NCBI GenBank assembly: GCA_902591415.1
Contig: CACJAU010000001.1
Span: forward strand, 62,001-126,000
Direction: 5' to 3'
Source: an uncultured Pelagibacteraceae bacterium
GTDB taxonomy: Bacteria > Pseudomonadota > Alphaproteobacteria > Pelagibacterales > Pelagibacteraceae
Length of the DNA: 64,000 nt
Numbering within the stretch: the stretch's first letter is position 1; each line of letters starts with the position of its first letter. Of this stretch, positions 25,589 through 34,648 are shown one piece after another. The translations under genes and the position numbers were made by a program. A model generated the notes under the pieces. The model had not been told where the DNA came from, made no database searches, and saw only the letters and a list, made by a program, of their open reading frames with translations.

Positions 25589-26472
25589 CTATTCTTAATA
25601 ATAAATTCGTTTATATAATCTTTTAAATTAATTTTACCAAAATGTTTGTACATTTTATTTGATAAATTTTTATTAATAAGTGCAGAAGCGTATCTTTCAC
25701 CCGGTCTTTTAGGTAAAAATTTAATCTTTGATTTAAACATTCTAGCTACTTCAATTATTGAGTATGATTTTTTATTCGCTATACTATAATGTCTACAAAG
25801 ATTTTTTTTCCATGCTAAATAACAAATTTTTACTGTATCTTTAATATGTGTAAATCTTCTCGTTTGGCTACCTGGTTTGACAACCGGTAGAGGCTTCCCT
25901 CTTTTAAAATGATCCTCAAATATTCCAATTACCGTAGACATTTGACCTCTGCAAATTTGGTTAGGTCCATAAACATTGTAAAAATAAATTATCTCATATT
26001 TAAAATCAAACCATGTTTTCAAATTTTCTAATAATTCCAAATTTTTAGATTTTGAAAAAGCATAAGGAGATAAGTTTTTATCCTTTCCTTTATTTCCTAA
26101 AGATGCTGACGTTGCTGAATAAATTAATTTTATATTATTTTTAAGACAGAAATTAAACACAGCATTAGATCCAATAGAGTTAGACTCTATACACTCATTC
26201 ATCTTTAAAAAACTTTGGTAAATTCTTGCAAATTCACCAAAATGAAACACAGATTGTATTTTTTTTGGATTTTTAATTATTTTTGAAATTTCAACTGTAT
26301 TGCCTTTTAGATATTTTACTCTCGGGTTTCTTAAATGATTTACTTTAGATCCAGAAGAATAATTATCAAGACTTATAATATTAAATTTTGTTTTTTCTAA
26401 AAGAAACTTAATTAAGTTCGTTCCAACAAAACCAGCTCCTCCGGTAATCAAAATTTTTTTATTTTTTGGCAT
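25585..26472 (-). CDS. NAD-dependent sugar-nucleotide epimerase/dehydratase (extended SDR)
   Basis: Extended short-chain dehydrogenase (295 aa) resembling UDP-glucose 4-epimerases. The nucleotide-binding motif TGGAGFVGTNL opens the protein, and the catalytic Tyr and Lys are in PYAFSKSK near residue 132. QTRRFTHIKD near residue 203 fits the substrate-binding region. It is somewhat shorter than GalE (about 330 aa). It marks the left end of the AT-rich surface-sugar block and is followed, on the same strand, by no other gene before apt. Exact sugar is unknown. Confidence 0.8.
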   Translation of the reverse strand: MPKNKKILITGGAGFVGTNLIKFLLEKTKFNIISLDNYSSGSKVNHLRNPRVKYLKGNTVEISKIIKNPKKIQSVFHFGEFARIYQSFLKMNECIESNSIGSNAVFNFCLKNNIKLIYSATSASLGNKGKDKNLSPYAFSKSKNLELLENLKTWFDFKYEIIYFYNVYGPNQICRGQMSTVIGIFEDHFKRGKPLPVVKPGSQTRRFTHIKDTVKICYLAWKKNLCRHYSIANKKSYSIIEVARMFKSKIKFLPKRPGERYASALINKNLSNKMYKHFGKINLKDYINEFIIKNS

Positions 26473-26503
26473 TTTTATTTTTTATAATTTAAATATTAAT
26501 AAA

Positions 26504-27337
26504 TCAATCTAATGGTGGTCTATACCAAGATTTTTTACCTAAGATTGAATTTAAAATTCCATTCATTCTACTATAGTAGATTTCTTTTTTCATTTTATTA
26601 AAAGTTAATATATAAAAAACTGTACGTACAATAGATGAAACTAATTTTGGAAATATAATCATAAAGGCAATTAAGAAGCCTTTGTGCTTTTTATGAAAAT
26701 AAAAAGTAGACCACATCCAATGCCAATTTCTATTTTTTTCTAATTCTATCTTTTGTGTTATTTCTACGGATTTGGCTCCTTTATGATTTATAATTATATT
26801 TTTATCTAAAAATATTTTTCCTTTATTTTTTTTTACTCTTTCGCATAAATCTATTTCTTCAAAATACAAAAAAAAATTTTCATCAAAAAATTTTTTTTCA
26901 AAATTTTTCAAATTAAAAAATATAGCAAAGCCTCTTATATTTTTTACTTCTATAATGTTTTTGTCTTTAAAATCATATTGTCTAGCCTGATCATTCCCAG
27001 GCCCAATTAACCAAAAATTTTTAATTTCTTCTGCGGTGTTTAAAAAATTATTAATTGTGTTTTGTTCTAGTGTCGCATCTGGATTTAAAACTAAAGCATA
27101 TTTTGTGGTGACATTTCTTAAACCAAGATTGTTTGCAACAGCATATCCTTTATTTTCGCCTGACAAGATACACTTAACGTTATTAAATTTACTTTCAATA
27201 TTTTTTTTAAAATGTTCATTTTTAGAATTCTCTACAATAATTACATCTATATTATTTGGTATAGACTCTAAACAAGAAAATAAGGTTCTCTCGCTCTTAA
27301 ACGTTACGATTACAATAGTAAGTTCTTTGGAATTCAT
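26504..27337 (-). CDS. Glycosyltransferase family 2
   Basis: GT-A fold glycosyltransferase (277 aa) similar to rhamnosyltransferases. It begins with TIVIVTFKSERTL, carries the donor-binding NKGYAVANN and the metal-binding LNPDATL (Asp-x-Asp equivalent) near residue 95, and has the acceptor-side motif FFLYFEEIDLCERVKK near residue 155. A hydrophobic segment close to the C terminus (about 225-245) may anchor it to the membrane. It lies 31 bp upstream of the epimerase gene on the same strand. Confidence 0.85.
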   Translation of the reverse strand: MNSKELTIVIVTFKSERTLFSCLESIPNNIDVIIVENSKNEHFKKNIESKFNNVKCILSGENKGYAVANNLGLRNVTTKYALVLNPDATLEQNTINNFLNTAEEIKNFWLIGPGNDQARQYDFKDKNIIEVKNIRGFAIFFNLKNFEKKFFDENFFLYFEEIDLCERVKKNKGKIFLDKNIIINHKGAKSVEITQKIELEKNRNWHWMWSTFYFHKKHKGFLIAFMIIFPKLVSSIVRTVFYILTFNKMKKEIYYSRMNGILNSILGKKSWYRPPLD

Positions 27338-27412
27338 TTAATAATAATATTTGATTTTGAAAGATAATTCTTTTACTAATTTAACACATTAGGCAAAATA
27401 ATCTCAAAACAA

Positions 27413-28438
27413 ATGAAAAAAGTAATAATAACAGGTGGTTCAGGTTTCATAGGAAGTAATTTAGTCGATTATTTAATAAAAAAAAAGTACTTTGTAATTA
27501 ACATAGATAAATTAACTTATTCATCGAATAGATATAAGAATAAAATCAGAAATAAAAAAAATTATAAATTAGTTAAATTAGATATAGTAAATAAAAGTAA
27601 GCTCATTAAAATTATTAAAAAGAGCAATCCAATAGCAATTTTTAATTTAGCTGCTGAGACTCATGTTGATAGGTCTATTGATGGGCCTAAAAATTTTATT
27701 CATACAAACATATATGGAACTTTTAATTTATTAGAATCTTTGAGATTTTTAAAAAAGAAAAATATTAATCCAAAATTGATACATATATCTACAGATGAGG
27801 TTTATGGAGATATAAAAAAAAATAAAAGATCTAATGAAGATCACAAATATGAGCCGAGTTCTCCTTACTCAGCATCTAAGGCGAGTGCAGATCATTTGGT
27901 AAAATCTTATATAAGAACCTATAAAATCAATGCCGTAATTTCAAATTGTTGCAATAATTATGGGCCGTACCAATTTCCTGAAAAACTTATACCAAAAATG
28001 TTATCAAATATTTTTACTAATAAAATATTGCCAATTTATGCAAGAGGTAAGAATTCAAGAGAATGGATATATGTGCAAGATCATTGTGAAGCCTTATTCA
28101 CGCTATATTTGAAGGGTAAATCTGGTCATAGTTATAATGTTGGAACTGGAGTTAACTTGAGCAATATCAATTTAGTTAAAAAAATTTTAAAGATATGTAA
28201 ATTAAAGAAAATCAAAATTGGTAAAAATGTCAAAATTAAATATGTCAAGGATAGACCAGGTCATGATTTTAGATATGCTTTGGATAGTAAGAAGATTTTA
28301 AAAGAACTAAAATGGAGACCAAAAATAAAATTTAATGAAGGATTAAATAATACGATTGAATGGTATTTGAACAATAAATCTTTTTTAAATCAAATTTCTA
28401 GAAAACAGTATGAGTTCAGATTAGGTCTAAAAGGATGA
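27413..28438 (+). CDS. rfbB: dTDP-glucose 4,6-dehydratase
   Basis: Extended SDR (341 aa) converting dTDP-glucose to dTDP-4-keto-6-deoxyglucose. Visible are the NAD motif TGGSGFIGSNLVDYL, the catalytic triad region STDEVYGD (Thr-Asp-Glu) and the Tyr/Lys pair in YSASKASADH, with FNLAAETHVDRSIDGP near residue 80, all diagnostic of RmlB. The downstream rfbA overlaps by 4 bp. The product is the branch point for rhamnose and for 2-deoxy and 3-deoxy sugars; later genes here favour the latter. Confidence 0.94.
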   Translation: MKKVIITGGSGFIGSNLVDYLIKKKYFVINIDKLTYSSNRYKNKIRNKKNYKLVKLDIVNKSKLIKIIKKSNPIAIFNLAAETHVDRSIDGPKNFIHTNIYGTFNLLESLRFLKKKNINPKLIHISTDEVYGDIKKNKRSNEDHKYEPSSPYSASKASADHLVKSYIRTYKINAVISNCCNNYGPYQFPEKLIPKMLSNIFTNKILPIYARGKNSREWIYVQDHCEALFTLYLKGKSGHSYNVGTGVNLSNINLVKKILKICKLKKIKIGKNVKIKYVKDRPGHDFRYALDSKKILKELKWRPKIKFNEGLNNTIEWYLNNKSFLNQISRKQYEFRLGLKG

Positions 28439-29298
28439 TTAGAAAAGGAATTATTTTAGCTGGAGGAATGGGAACAAGGATGAGCCCTTTGACTAAAGCA
28501 GTAAATAAACAACTTTTACCAATTTACGATAAACCGTTAATTTTTTACCCTCTCTCAATTTTAATGCTGGCAGGAATAAGGGATATATTAGTAATAGTTA
28601 ATAAAGGTCAATTAAGTCAATTTAAAAAAATTTTATCGGACGGAAGTCGTTTTGGAGTAAGAATTAAGTACAAGGAGCAAATGTCGCCTAGAGGTTTACC
28701 AGATGCATTTATTCTTGGTGAAAGTTTTATTGGTAAAGATAATGTTTCATTAATTTTAGGGGATAATTTTTTTTATGCACAAAGTTTAACTGCTAAATTA
28801 AAAGAGAGTGTTAAACTTAATAGTGGCTGTAAAGTCTTTTTACACCCAGTAAAAAAACCAGAACTTTATGGGGTTGCAACTATCAAGAATAAAAAAATTA
28901 CACAGTTAGTAGAGAAACCAAAAAAAACAAAGTCAAACTTAGCGGTAACAGGTTTATATTTTTTTGATAATAAAGTTATAGAATATAGTAAATCTTTAAA
29001 ACCATCGAAAAGAAATGAGCTAGAAATAATAGAAGTTTTAAAAAGATATCTTAGAAAAAATAAATTAAAAGCTGAGTATTTAGGAAGGGGTGGAGCTTGG
29101 TTGGATACGGGTTCTATAAATGATTTCTATGATACATCTGCTTTTGTATCAGCAATTGAAACTAGACAAGGATTAAAAATTGCTTGTTTGGAAGAAATAG
29201 CTTTTAATAATGAGTGGATTAATAAAAAACAAGTCCTGGAAGCTATTAAATTTTATGGAAATAACATTTATTCTAAGTATCTGAAAGACTTGTTGTAA
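28435..29298 (+). CDS. rfbA: Glucose-1-phosphate thymidylyltransferase
   Basis: Nucleotidyltransferase (287 aa) that activates glucose-1-phosphate as dTDP-glucose. The signature loop GGMGTRMSPLT (the second residue usually Ser), the KQLLPIYDKP region, the metal-binding LGDNFFY and the VEKPKK motif are present. It is translationally coupled to rfbB by a 4-bp overlap and followed after 3 bases by a reductase-type SDR. It supplies the whole deoxysugar pathway in this block. Confidence 0.94.
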   Translation: MIRKGIILAGGMGTRMSPLTKAVNKQLLPIYDKPLIFYPLSILMLAGIRDILVIVNKGQLSQFKKILSDGSRFGVRIKYKEQMSPRGLPDAFILGESFIGKDNVSLILGDNFFYAQSLTAKLKESVKLNSGCKVFLHPVKKPELYGVATIKNKKITQLVEKPKKTKSNLAVTGLYFFDNKVIEYSKSLKPSKRNELEIIEVLKRYLRKNKLKAEYLGRGGAWLDTGSINDFYDTSAFVSAIETRQGLKIACLEEIAFNNEWINKKQVLEAIKFYGNNIYSKYLKDLL

Positions 29299-29301
29299 TT
29301 G

Positions 29302-30000
29302 ATGGATAAAATTTTAGTCACTGGTGGCAAAGGAAGGTTTTCAAACGAGTTAAAAAAATTAAAAACAGGGTATAAATTTATTTTTCGTTCTAAAACTCAA
29401 TTAAATATTCTTTCAATTAACTCTATAAATGAAAATATTAAAAAATTTAGACCAAAAATAGTCCTTCACTTGGCCGGTCTCTCAAGGCCGATGTCTGTAC
29501 ATGAAAATAACATTAACAAAAGTATAGATCTAAATATTATTGGAACATCGAATTTAGTAAAAATTTGTAATAATTTTAAGATAAAAATTATTTTTTTTTC
29601 TACAAATTATGTTTACCCAGGTACTAAAGGTAATTACTCAGAAAAAGATCCAATTAATCCATGGAACAATTATGGTTGGTCCAAATTAGGTGCTGAAGCT
29701 GCAGTGCAAATGTACAAGAATTCTCTTATAATTAGAGCATGTATGACTGAAAAACCTTTTATTCATAAATTTGCTTTTAGTGATGTAAAATCTAATTTTA
29801 TTTTTCATGAAGATTTCGCAAAAATTTTCGTTAAATTAATTAAAAAAAAAGGTGTTATTAATATTGGTGGTAAAGTTAAAACAATTTATGAATTTGCAAA
29901 AAAATATAATAAGAACGTAAAGAAAAAGAAATCAAAGGGTCTTTTACCAAAACAAATGCATATGAATCTAACTAAATTAAACAAATATCTAAAAAAATGA
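29302..30000 (+). CDS. RmlD-like NDP-sugar reductase/epimerase (SDR)
   Basis: A 232-residue extended SDR that is short for RmlD (about 290 aa). The cofactor motif is ILVTGGKGRFS, which departs from the classical GxxGxxG spacing at its end. FSTNYVYPGTKG and the Tyr/Lys pair in NNYGWSKLGAE near residue 131 match dTDP-4-dehydrorhamnose reductase-like proteins. It probably reduces a 4-keto sugar made by RfbB. The ATG at 29302 is preferred over the TTG immediately before it. It overlaps the epimerase gene by 4 bp. Confidence 0.75.
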   Translation: MDKILVTGGKGRFSNELKKLKTGYKFIFRSKTQLNILSINSINENIKKFRPKIVLHLAGLSRPMSVHENNINKSIDLNIIGTSNLVKICNNFKIKIIFFSTNYVYPGTKGNYSEKDPINPWNNYGWSKLGAEAAVQMYKNSLIIRACMTEKPFIHKFAFSDVKSNFIFHEDFAKIFVKLIKKKGVINIGGKVKTIYEFAKKYNKNVKKKKSKGLLPKQMHMNLTKLNKYLKK

Positions 30001-30536
30001 AAATTATTAAAACAAAATTTAAAGGATTGATTATTGTAAAACAAAAAAATAACAAGGACTACAGAGGTAATCTAAGAGAAATTTATAGTAAAAAAATTTT
30101 AAAACACGATAATTTTCCTTTTGAATATTGTACAACCTCTAAAAAAAATTCATTAAGAGGTTTTCACTTCCAATTAAAAAAATCTCAACAAGCAAAATAT
30201 GTAAATGTTGTTAAAGGAAAAATATTAGACTGCGTTATTGATCTTAGACGAAGATCTAAAACCTACGGAAAAATATTTAAAATTATTTTATCTGAGAACA
30301 ATTGTCTGAGCTTGTATATCCCTGAGGGTTTCGGTCATGCTTATTATAGTTATGAAAAATTGAATATAGTTTATTACAAACTTTCAAATTATTATAATCC
30401 TCATTTAGAAAGTGGGATTAATGTTTTGGATAAAGACTTAAAAATAAAATGGCCCGCAAAAAAACTTTTAATATCTAAAAAAGATAAAAAATTAATGAGT
30501 CTAAAAGAATTTAAGAAAAACTATAAATTTTTATAA
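29997..30536 (+). CDS. rfbC: dTDP-4-dehydrorhamnose 3,5-epimerase-like protein
   Basis: Cupin-fold epimerase (179 aa). The catalytic base His in SLRGFHFQLKKSQQAK, the conserved PEGFGHAYY segment and the Tyr/Asp region VYYKLSNYYNPH...DKDLKIKWP follow the RmlC pattern. It inverts C3 and/or C5 of 4-keto-6-deoxy sugars. In this cassette it could give the L-series of a di- or trideoxy sugar instead of rhamnose. The 3' end overlaps the DUF4422-like gene on the other strand by 16 bp. Confidence 0.88.
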   Translation: MKIIKTKFKGLIIVKQKNNKDYRGNLREIYSKKILKHDNFPFEYCTTSKKNSLRGFHFQLKKSQQAKYVNVVKGKILDCVIDLRRRSKTYGKIFKIILSENNCLSLYIPEGFGHAYYSYEKLNIVYYKLSNYYNPHLESGINVLDKDLKIKWPAKKLLISKKDKKLMSLKEFKKNYKFL

Positions 30537-31348
30537 TCTGAAAGATCTTTTACTAAAATAGGTAATTTTTTTACATTACAATTCTTTAAAAACCAGTAAG
30601 ATAAAAACCGTTCAGCTAAAAATCCATAAATTCTTCTCATGCCATATCCTTGTAATTCAAAACCAAATAGCTCTTCACATTTATTAAGCCAAGGAAATAT
30701 AATTTCGTAGTATTTAACTAAATATTCTTTTTTACAAATGAACATATTATGTGGGTGAAAATTCGTTTTATTTTCAACATATTCTCTAAATCCATCTCGT
30801 TCTTTTTCGTCTAAAACGTCTATAGCTTTATCTAAATTTCCTTCTCCATGAAAAATATCAAAATGTAATTTAATATTTCTTTTTTTTTTATTAAAAATTA
30901 ATGAAGGTTGTTTGATAAATTTTAAAATATTTTTTTTAACAAATTTAGTAAATCTAAAGTCACTCACAGAGAGTAAATCACCTAATATACAATCATAATT
31001 TAAATTATCATTTTCGTCTATTTGTTTTAGAAGATAATTATTCAATTCTTTAAAAGTCAATTTATTTAGTTCATTATTTATTTTTTGTTTAACAAAAAAC
31101 TTTCTATATTGACAGAAACCAATCCAATTAGTGTTTATTTTATCTAAGTGATTTTTCCATAACCAATAATGAAAAGTATACTCCCCATAAAATTTATTTT
31201 TAAATGATATATTTTCACCTTTTTTATCTGTTAAAAAATTATCTGAAAATTTCTCTTCACCTAAACCTACTGGGATAAAATTTAGATTTAATATCTTTGA
31301 CTCATGAGAGGGATCCATAGTTAAACAATAAATTGAAATGTTTTGCAT
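30521..31348 (-). CDS. DUF4422-like glycosyltransferase-associated protein (copy 1)
   Basis: A 275-residue soluble protein whose start (ISIYCLTMDPS), FYGEYTFHYWLWKN, WIGFCQYRKFF and the late GYGMRRIYGFLAERFLSYWF match, by pattern, the DUF4422 family often found in capsule and O-antigen clusters. Members are thought to be glycosyltransferases. A second, diverged copy lies at 34645-35460. The start codon is only 6 nt from the CCA end of the tRNA-Met gene on the same strand, so there is no room for an independent promoter or ribosome-binding site. Confidence 0.78.
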   Translation of the reverse strand: MQNISIYCLTMDPSHESKILNLNFIPVGLGEEKFSDNFLTDKKGENISFKNKFYGEYTFHYWLWKNHLDKINTNWIGFCQYRKFFVKQKINNELNKLTFKELNNYLLKQIDENDNLNYDCILGDLLSVSDFRFTKFVKKNILKFIKQPSLIFNKKKRNIKLHFDIFHGEGNLDKAIDVLDEKERDGFREYVENKTNFHPHNMFICKKEYLVKYYEIIFPWLNKCEELFGFELQGYGMRRIYGFLAERFLSYWFLKNCNVKKLPILVKDLSDYKNL

Positions 31349-31354
31349 AAATTT

Positions 31355-31431
31355 TGGTAGCGAGGGGCGGATTCGAACCGCCGACCCCAGGCTTATGAGT
31401 CCTGTGCTCTAACCAACTGAGCTACCTCGCC
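31355..31431 (-). tRNA. tRNA-Met (CAT), elongator type
   Basis: On the minus strand the 77 bases begin GGCGAGGTAGCTCAG and end with an encoded CCA. The anticodon CAT (plus-strand 31395-31397) sits in loop ACTCATAA, the T-arm GGTTCGAATCC is canonical and the D-loop AGCTCAGTTGGTTAGAGC is normal. The acceptor stem pairs fully apart from a G1-U72 wobble, so it is not an initiator, whose first pair is C-A mismatched. tRNA-Ile2 with lysidine is the alternative, but the variable region and stem resemble elongator Met. It lies inside the surface-sugar block. Confidence 0.95.
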
Positions 31432-31619
31432 GTCTTAAATATATATTTTATTTACATAAGATTAATTGTATTTCAAGACCAATGTTACTTAATTGATATA
31501 AATCCTTTAAAATTCCTACAAAAAGTATCTACTCATCAAAATTTAATCTGACTTAGTCTTTCATGCTTTTTTATTTATTTTTGACTCTATTATGTTTATT
31601 AATAAGTGCTTGAATTATT

Positions 31620-32903
31620 ATGCAAGATCTAAAAAAAATTTATAATTGGCTTAAAAATCAAAAAAAAAAACAGAAAATAATTATTAAAGAGAAGGATCTT
31701 TCACAACTAAAATTATGGAAATATAAATCAAAAAAAATATTTCATACCAGCAAAAAATTTTTTAGTATAATTGGAGTAAGAGTTACTTCAAATTTTTACA
31801 AACATAAAACTTGGGATCAACCAATAATCTACCAGAACGGTAGTGGAATTTTAGGTATTTTAAGAAGGAATATAAGTGGACAACCTGAATATCTTTTGAA
31901 GGCCAATGTAGAGCCTGGCAATATAAATAAATTACAAATTTCGCCGACTGTTCAAGCAACAAAAAGCAATTATACTAGAGTTCACGGAGGAAAAAAAATT
32001 AAATATCTAAATAATTTTTTAAAATTTAAAAAATATCTAGTAAATATTAAACAGACAGAACAAGGCTTTAATTACCTTTTAAAAAAAAATAAAAATATTC
32101 TTATTCAATCAAATTCTAAAATTAAAGCTTCAGACCGATACAGATGGATAAAAAGAGATAATTTAATTTCAATGATCAAAAAGAAAAATATTTTAAATAT
32201 GGATACTCTATCTGTTTTTTCATGTTCAATTAAAAAAGATAATTTTGATAAACCTTTAGTTAATTTGAGTGAAATTAATCTATGGTTAAAAAGAATGAAT
32301 AAAAAATATTATATAAAAATCAAAAAAATAAATCTTGTTGATATGAAAAATTGGGTTTTTACTGAAAGAAAAATTTCTCATAATAAAAACTCATATTTTT
32401 CAATTATTGGAATAAATGTTCTTGCTAAATCAAGAGAAGTAAGTCATTGGAGTCAGCCAATTATACAGCATCGTAGTACGCATTTCGCAGGTTTTATTAC
32501 AAAAAAAATTAATTCTACCGTTCATTATTTAGTAAAATTTATAGTTGAGCCAGGATATAAATCAGGAAGTATAACTTGCAGTGTAAAAACCTCAAATATT
32601 AGTAATTATAAAAATAATAAAAATTTGTCATTAAAAAGTAAATTATTACTGCAGAAATATTTCTTTAATAACAGAAATTGTTCAATAAAATATGACTCTA
32701 TACAATCACATGAAGGTGGAAGATTTTATAAATCGCAAATTAGATATATGGTTATTGAAATAAATGATAAAGATATCATTAAAATCGATGAAAATTTTAA
32801 ATGGATTAGTCAAAATCAAATGATAAGTCTGATTAAAAAAGGATTGCTTGATATTGAAGCACGCCTATGTTTTGCTTGTCATAATTTTAATAAAATAATT
32901 TAA
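31620..32903 (+). CDS. NDP-hexose 2,3-dehydratase
   Basis: A 427-residue protein of two homologous halves, as in EvaA/TylCVI/SpnO, which remove water across C2-C3 of dTDP-4-keto-6-deoxyglucose to give a 3,4-diketo-2,6-dideoxy sugar. The first half has WDQPIIYQNGSGILGIL, EPGNINKLQISPTVQATKSN and YTRVHGG; the second repeats WSQPIIQH and VEPGYKSGSITCSV. This is the committing step of 2-deoxysugar synthesis, best known from antibiotic clusters. The gene is very lysine/asparagine-rich and AT-rich. It leads a rightward run of five genes. Confidence 0.88.
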   Translation: MQDLKKIYNWLKNQKKKQKIIIKEKDLSQLKLWKYKSKKIFHTSKKFFSIIGVRVTSNFYKHKTWDQPIIYQNGSGILGILRRNISGQPEYLLKANVEPGNINKLQISPTVQATKSNYTRVHGGKKIKYLNNFLKFKKYLVNIKQTEQGFNYLLKKNKNILIQSNSKIKASDRYRWIKRDNLISMIKKKNILNMDTLSVFSCSIKKDNFDKPLVNLSEINLWLKRMNKKYYIKIKKINLVDMKNWVFTERKISHNKNSYFSIIGINVLAKSREVSHWSQPIIQHRSTHFAGFITKKINSTVHYLVKFIVEPGYKSGSITCSVKTSNISNYKNNKNLSLKSKLLLQKYFFNNRNCSIKYDSIQSHEGGRFYKSQIRYMVIEINDKDIIKIDENFKWISQNQMISLIKKGLLDIEARLCFACHNFNKII

Positions 32904-32914
32904 AAGATTTACAA

Positions 32915-33826
32915 TTGAAAGTTTTAATTTTAGGATACTCAAATATATTTAGAAAAAGAATTCTTAATGTTCTTTTAAAAAAGAAAATAAATTTTTGTGT
33001 TGCCTCAAAATCAGTCTCGATTAAAAATAAGAATTCATTCGTTAAGTTTAAAAATTATAAAGATGCTTTAAATAATTCTAAGGCAAACATAGTATACATT
33101 TCTCTTGCTAATTCACTCCACTACATTTGGGCAAAAAGAGCGTTAGAGAAGAATTATCATGTAATTGTTGATAAACCGATCACCTTAAAACTTAAAGAAG
33201 TTCAGAAACTTTTAAAAATTGCAAAAAAAAGAAATAAACTTTTAGCTGAAGCTACATTTTTTAATTTTCATAAGCAATTAACAAAGTCATTAAAAATTTT
33301 AAAAAGTGAAAAAAAAATAAAACTCATTAATACAAACTTTATTATACCTCAGCCAAAATTAAACTCTTTTCGAATGTCAAAAAAATTTGGTGGAGGTTGT
33401 TTAGCTGATATGGGTCCTTATGCAGCAGCTACTGCAAGAATTTTAGGTTCTGGAAAATTAATAAATATGACTTCTAATACTTACAAAAATAAGAAAGGAT
33501 TGATTACCTCATTCAACGTTTCATGTAAATTTAAAAAAAATTACTATTTTGGTTATTTTAGTTTTGGTGGTGAATACAAAAATAATATGATGTTAATTTC
33601 AGAAAAACAAAATATAGAATTAAATAATGTATTCTCACCTCCATCAAACAAAAAATTAGACGTAATAATAAAAAAAAATAATTCATTAAAAATAAGAAAA
33701 GTCGAAAAAGATGATATCTTTAGAAATTTTTTTCAAGAAGTTTTAATGAGTTTAAAGAAGAACAGATACCAAATTTTTTATAAAAGAATTTTGCTTGATG
33801 CAAAGTTTAGAGACAAAATTAGATAA
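32915..33826 (+). CDS. Gfo/Idh/MocA-family oxidoreductase, candidate 3-ketoreductase
   Basis: NAD(P)-dependent oxidoreductase (303 aa). The Rossmann start is KVLILGYSNIFRKRI; the family EKP motif appears as VDKPITL near residue 91; the GGGCLADMGPYAAATAR segment near residue 167 is the standard C-terminal domain entry with a catalytic His position occupied otherwise. In 2-deoxysugar pathways (SpnN, UrdT, OleW type) an enzyme of this family reduces the 3-keto group of the 2,3-dehydratase product, and the gene directly follows that dehydratase. The start codon is TTG, 11 bp after the previous stop. Confidence 0.82.
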   Translation: MKVLILGYSNIFRKRILNVLLKKKINFCVASKSVSIKNKNSFVKFKNYKDALNNSKANIVYISLANSLHYIWAKRALEKNYHVIVDKPITLKLKEVQKLLKIAKKRNKLLAEATFFNFHKQLTKSLKILKSEKKIKLINTNFIIPQPKLNSFRMSKKFGGGCLADMGPYAAATARILGSGKLINMTSNTYKNKKGLITSFNVSCKFKKNYYFGYFSFGGEYKNNMMLISEKQNIELNNVFSPPSNKKLDVIIKKNNSLKIRKVEKDDIFRNFFQEVLMSLKKNRYQIFYKRILLDAKFRDKIR

Positions 33827-34648
33827 ATGACAAAAAAATTTACAATTTTTGGTCAAGGTTTTGTTGGTCAAAATCTCTCAATATTTTTAAAAAAGCGAAA
33901 ATATAATTTTTTTTTTCCAAAAAAAGGGAGGTTTAAATTTAAAAAAAATCTAAATAACATCGTTTTCTGTATTGGTAATCAAAATTGGCTTCAAAACCCA
34001 AATTTAACTTATCAAACTAATCTTTCAATAATGGCAAAGGTTTTATTTAATAATAAATTTGAGAGTTTTACTCTTATTTCATCGACAAGATTATATTTTG
34101 CAAATAAAAAAGATGGCACTGCTGAAAATAATTTTATTAAGATTAATACTAATGAGAGTAAATTTTTATATAACTCCTTAAAAATTTCAGCAGAAAATTT
34201 ATGCCTATGTTTGAAGAATAAAAAAATTAAAGTTGTTAGAATATCGAACTTATTTGCAAATAATTTTACTAATCAAGCCTATATACTTCCAACTATAATA
34301 AGAGATTCTATTATAAAAAATAAAATTACTCTTGAATTATCCAATAATTCAACAAAAGATTTCATACATGTAGATGATGCTTTTAATGTACTAATTAAAA
34401 TTATCTTTAGTGGTAAGTATAGAATGTATAATATTGCATCAGGAAAAAACGTATACATAGGTGATATTCTTAAAAGAATTAAAAAAATCACTAATTGTAA
34501 AATTATCAGAAAAAAAAATTATAGAACAATCAAAGAGCCAAAAATTAATATAGGTAGGATAAAAAAAGAATTTAATTTTAAAACCAAATATAATCTAATA
34601 AGTTATATTAATGAACTACTAGATAGTCAAAAAAAATTAATTAAATGA
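33827..34648 (+). CDS. NAD-dependent sugar epimerase/4-ketoreductase (extended SDR)
   Basis: Extended SDR (273 aa) with the shortened cofactor motif FGQGFVGQNL, a TLISSTRLYF strand and the Tyr/Lys pair in LYNSLKISAE near residue 122. DFIHVDDAFNVL near residue 180 and NIASGKN fit sugar-nucleotide epimerases and ketoreductases. It starts directly after the preceding stop codon and overlaps the next gene by 4 bp, so it belongs to the deoxysugar operon, probably as a 4-ketoreductase. The specificity is inferred from position. Confidence 0.78.
   Translation: MTKKFTIFGQGFVGQNLSIFLKKRKYNFFFPKKGRFKFKKNLNNIVFCIGNQNWLQNPNLTYQTNLSIMAKVLFNNKFESFTLISSTRLYFANKKDGTAENNFIKINTNESKFLYNSLKISAENLCLCLKNKKIKVVRISNLFANNFTNQAYILPTIIRDSIIKNKITLELSNNSTKDFIHVDDAFNVLIKIIFSGKYRMYNIASGKNVYIGDILKRIKKITNCKIIRKKNYRTIKEPKINIGRIKKEFNFKTKYNLISYINELLDSQKKLIK

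Noticed and set aside
31355..31431. tRNA-Met as an integration site of a mobile island
   Set aside because: No integrase, transposase or visible direct repeat of the tRNA 3' end was found on either side; the variable region could have arisen by homologous recombination.
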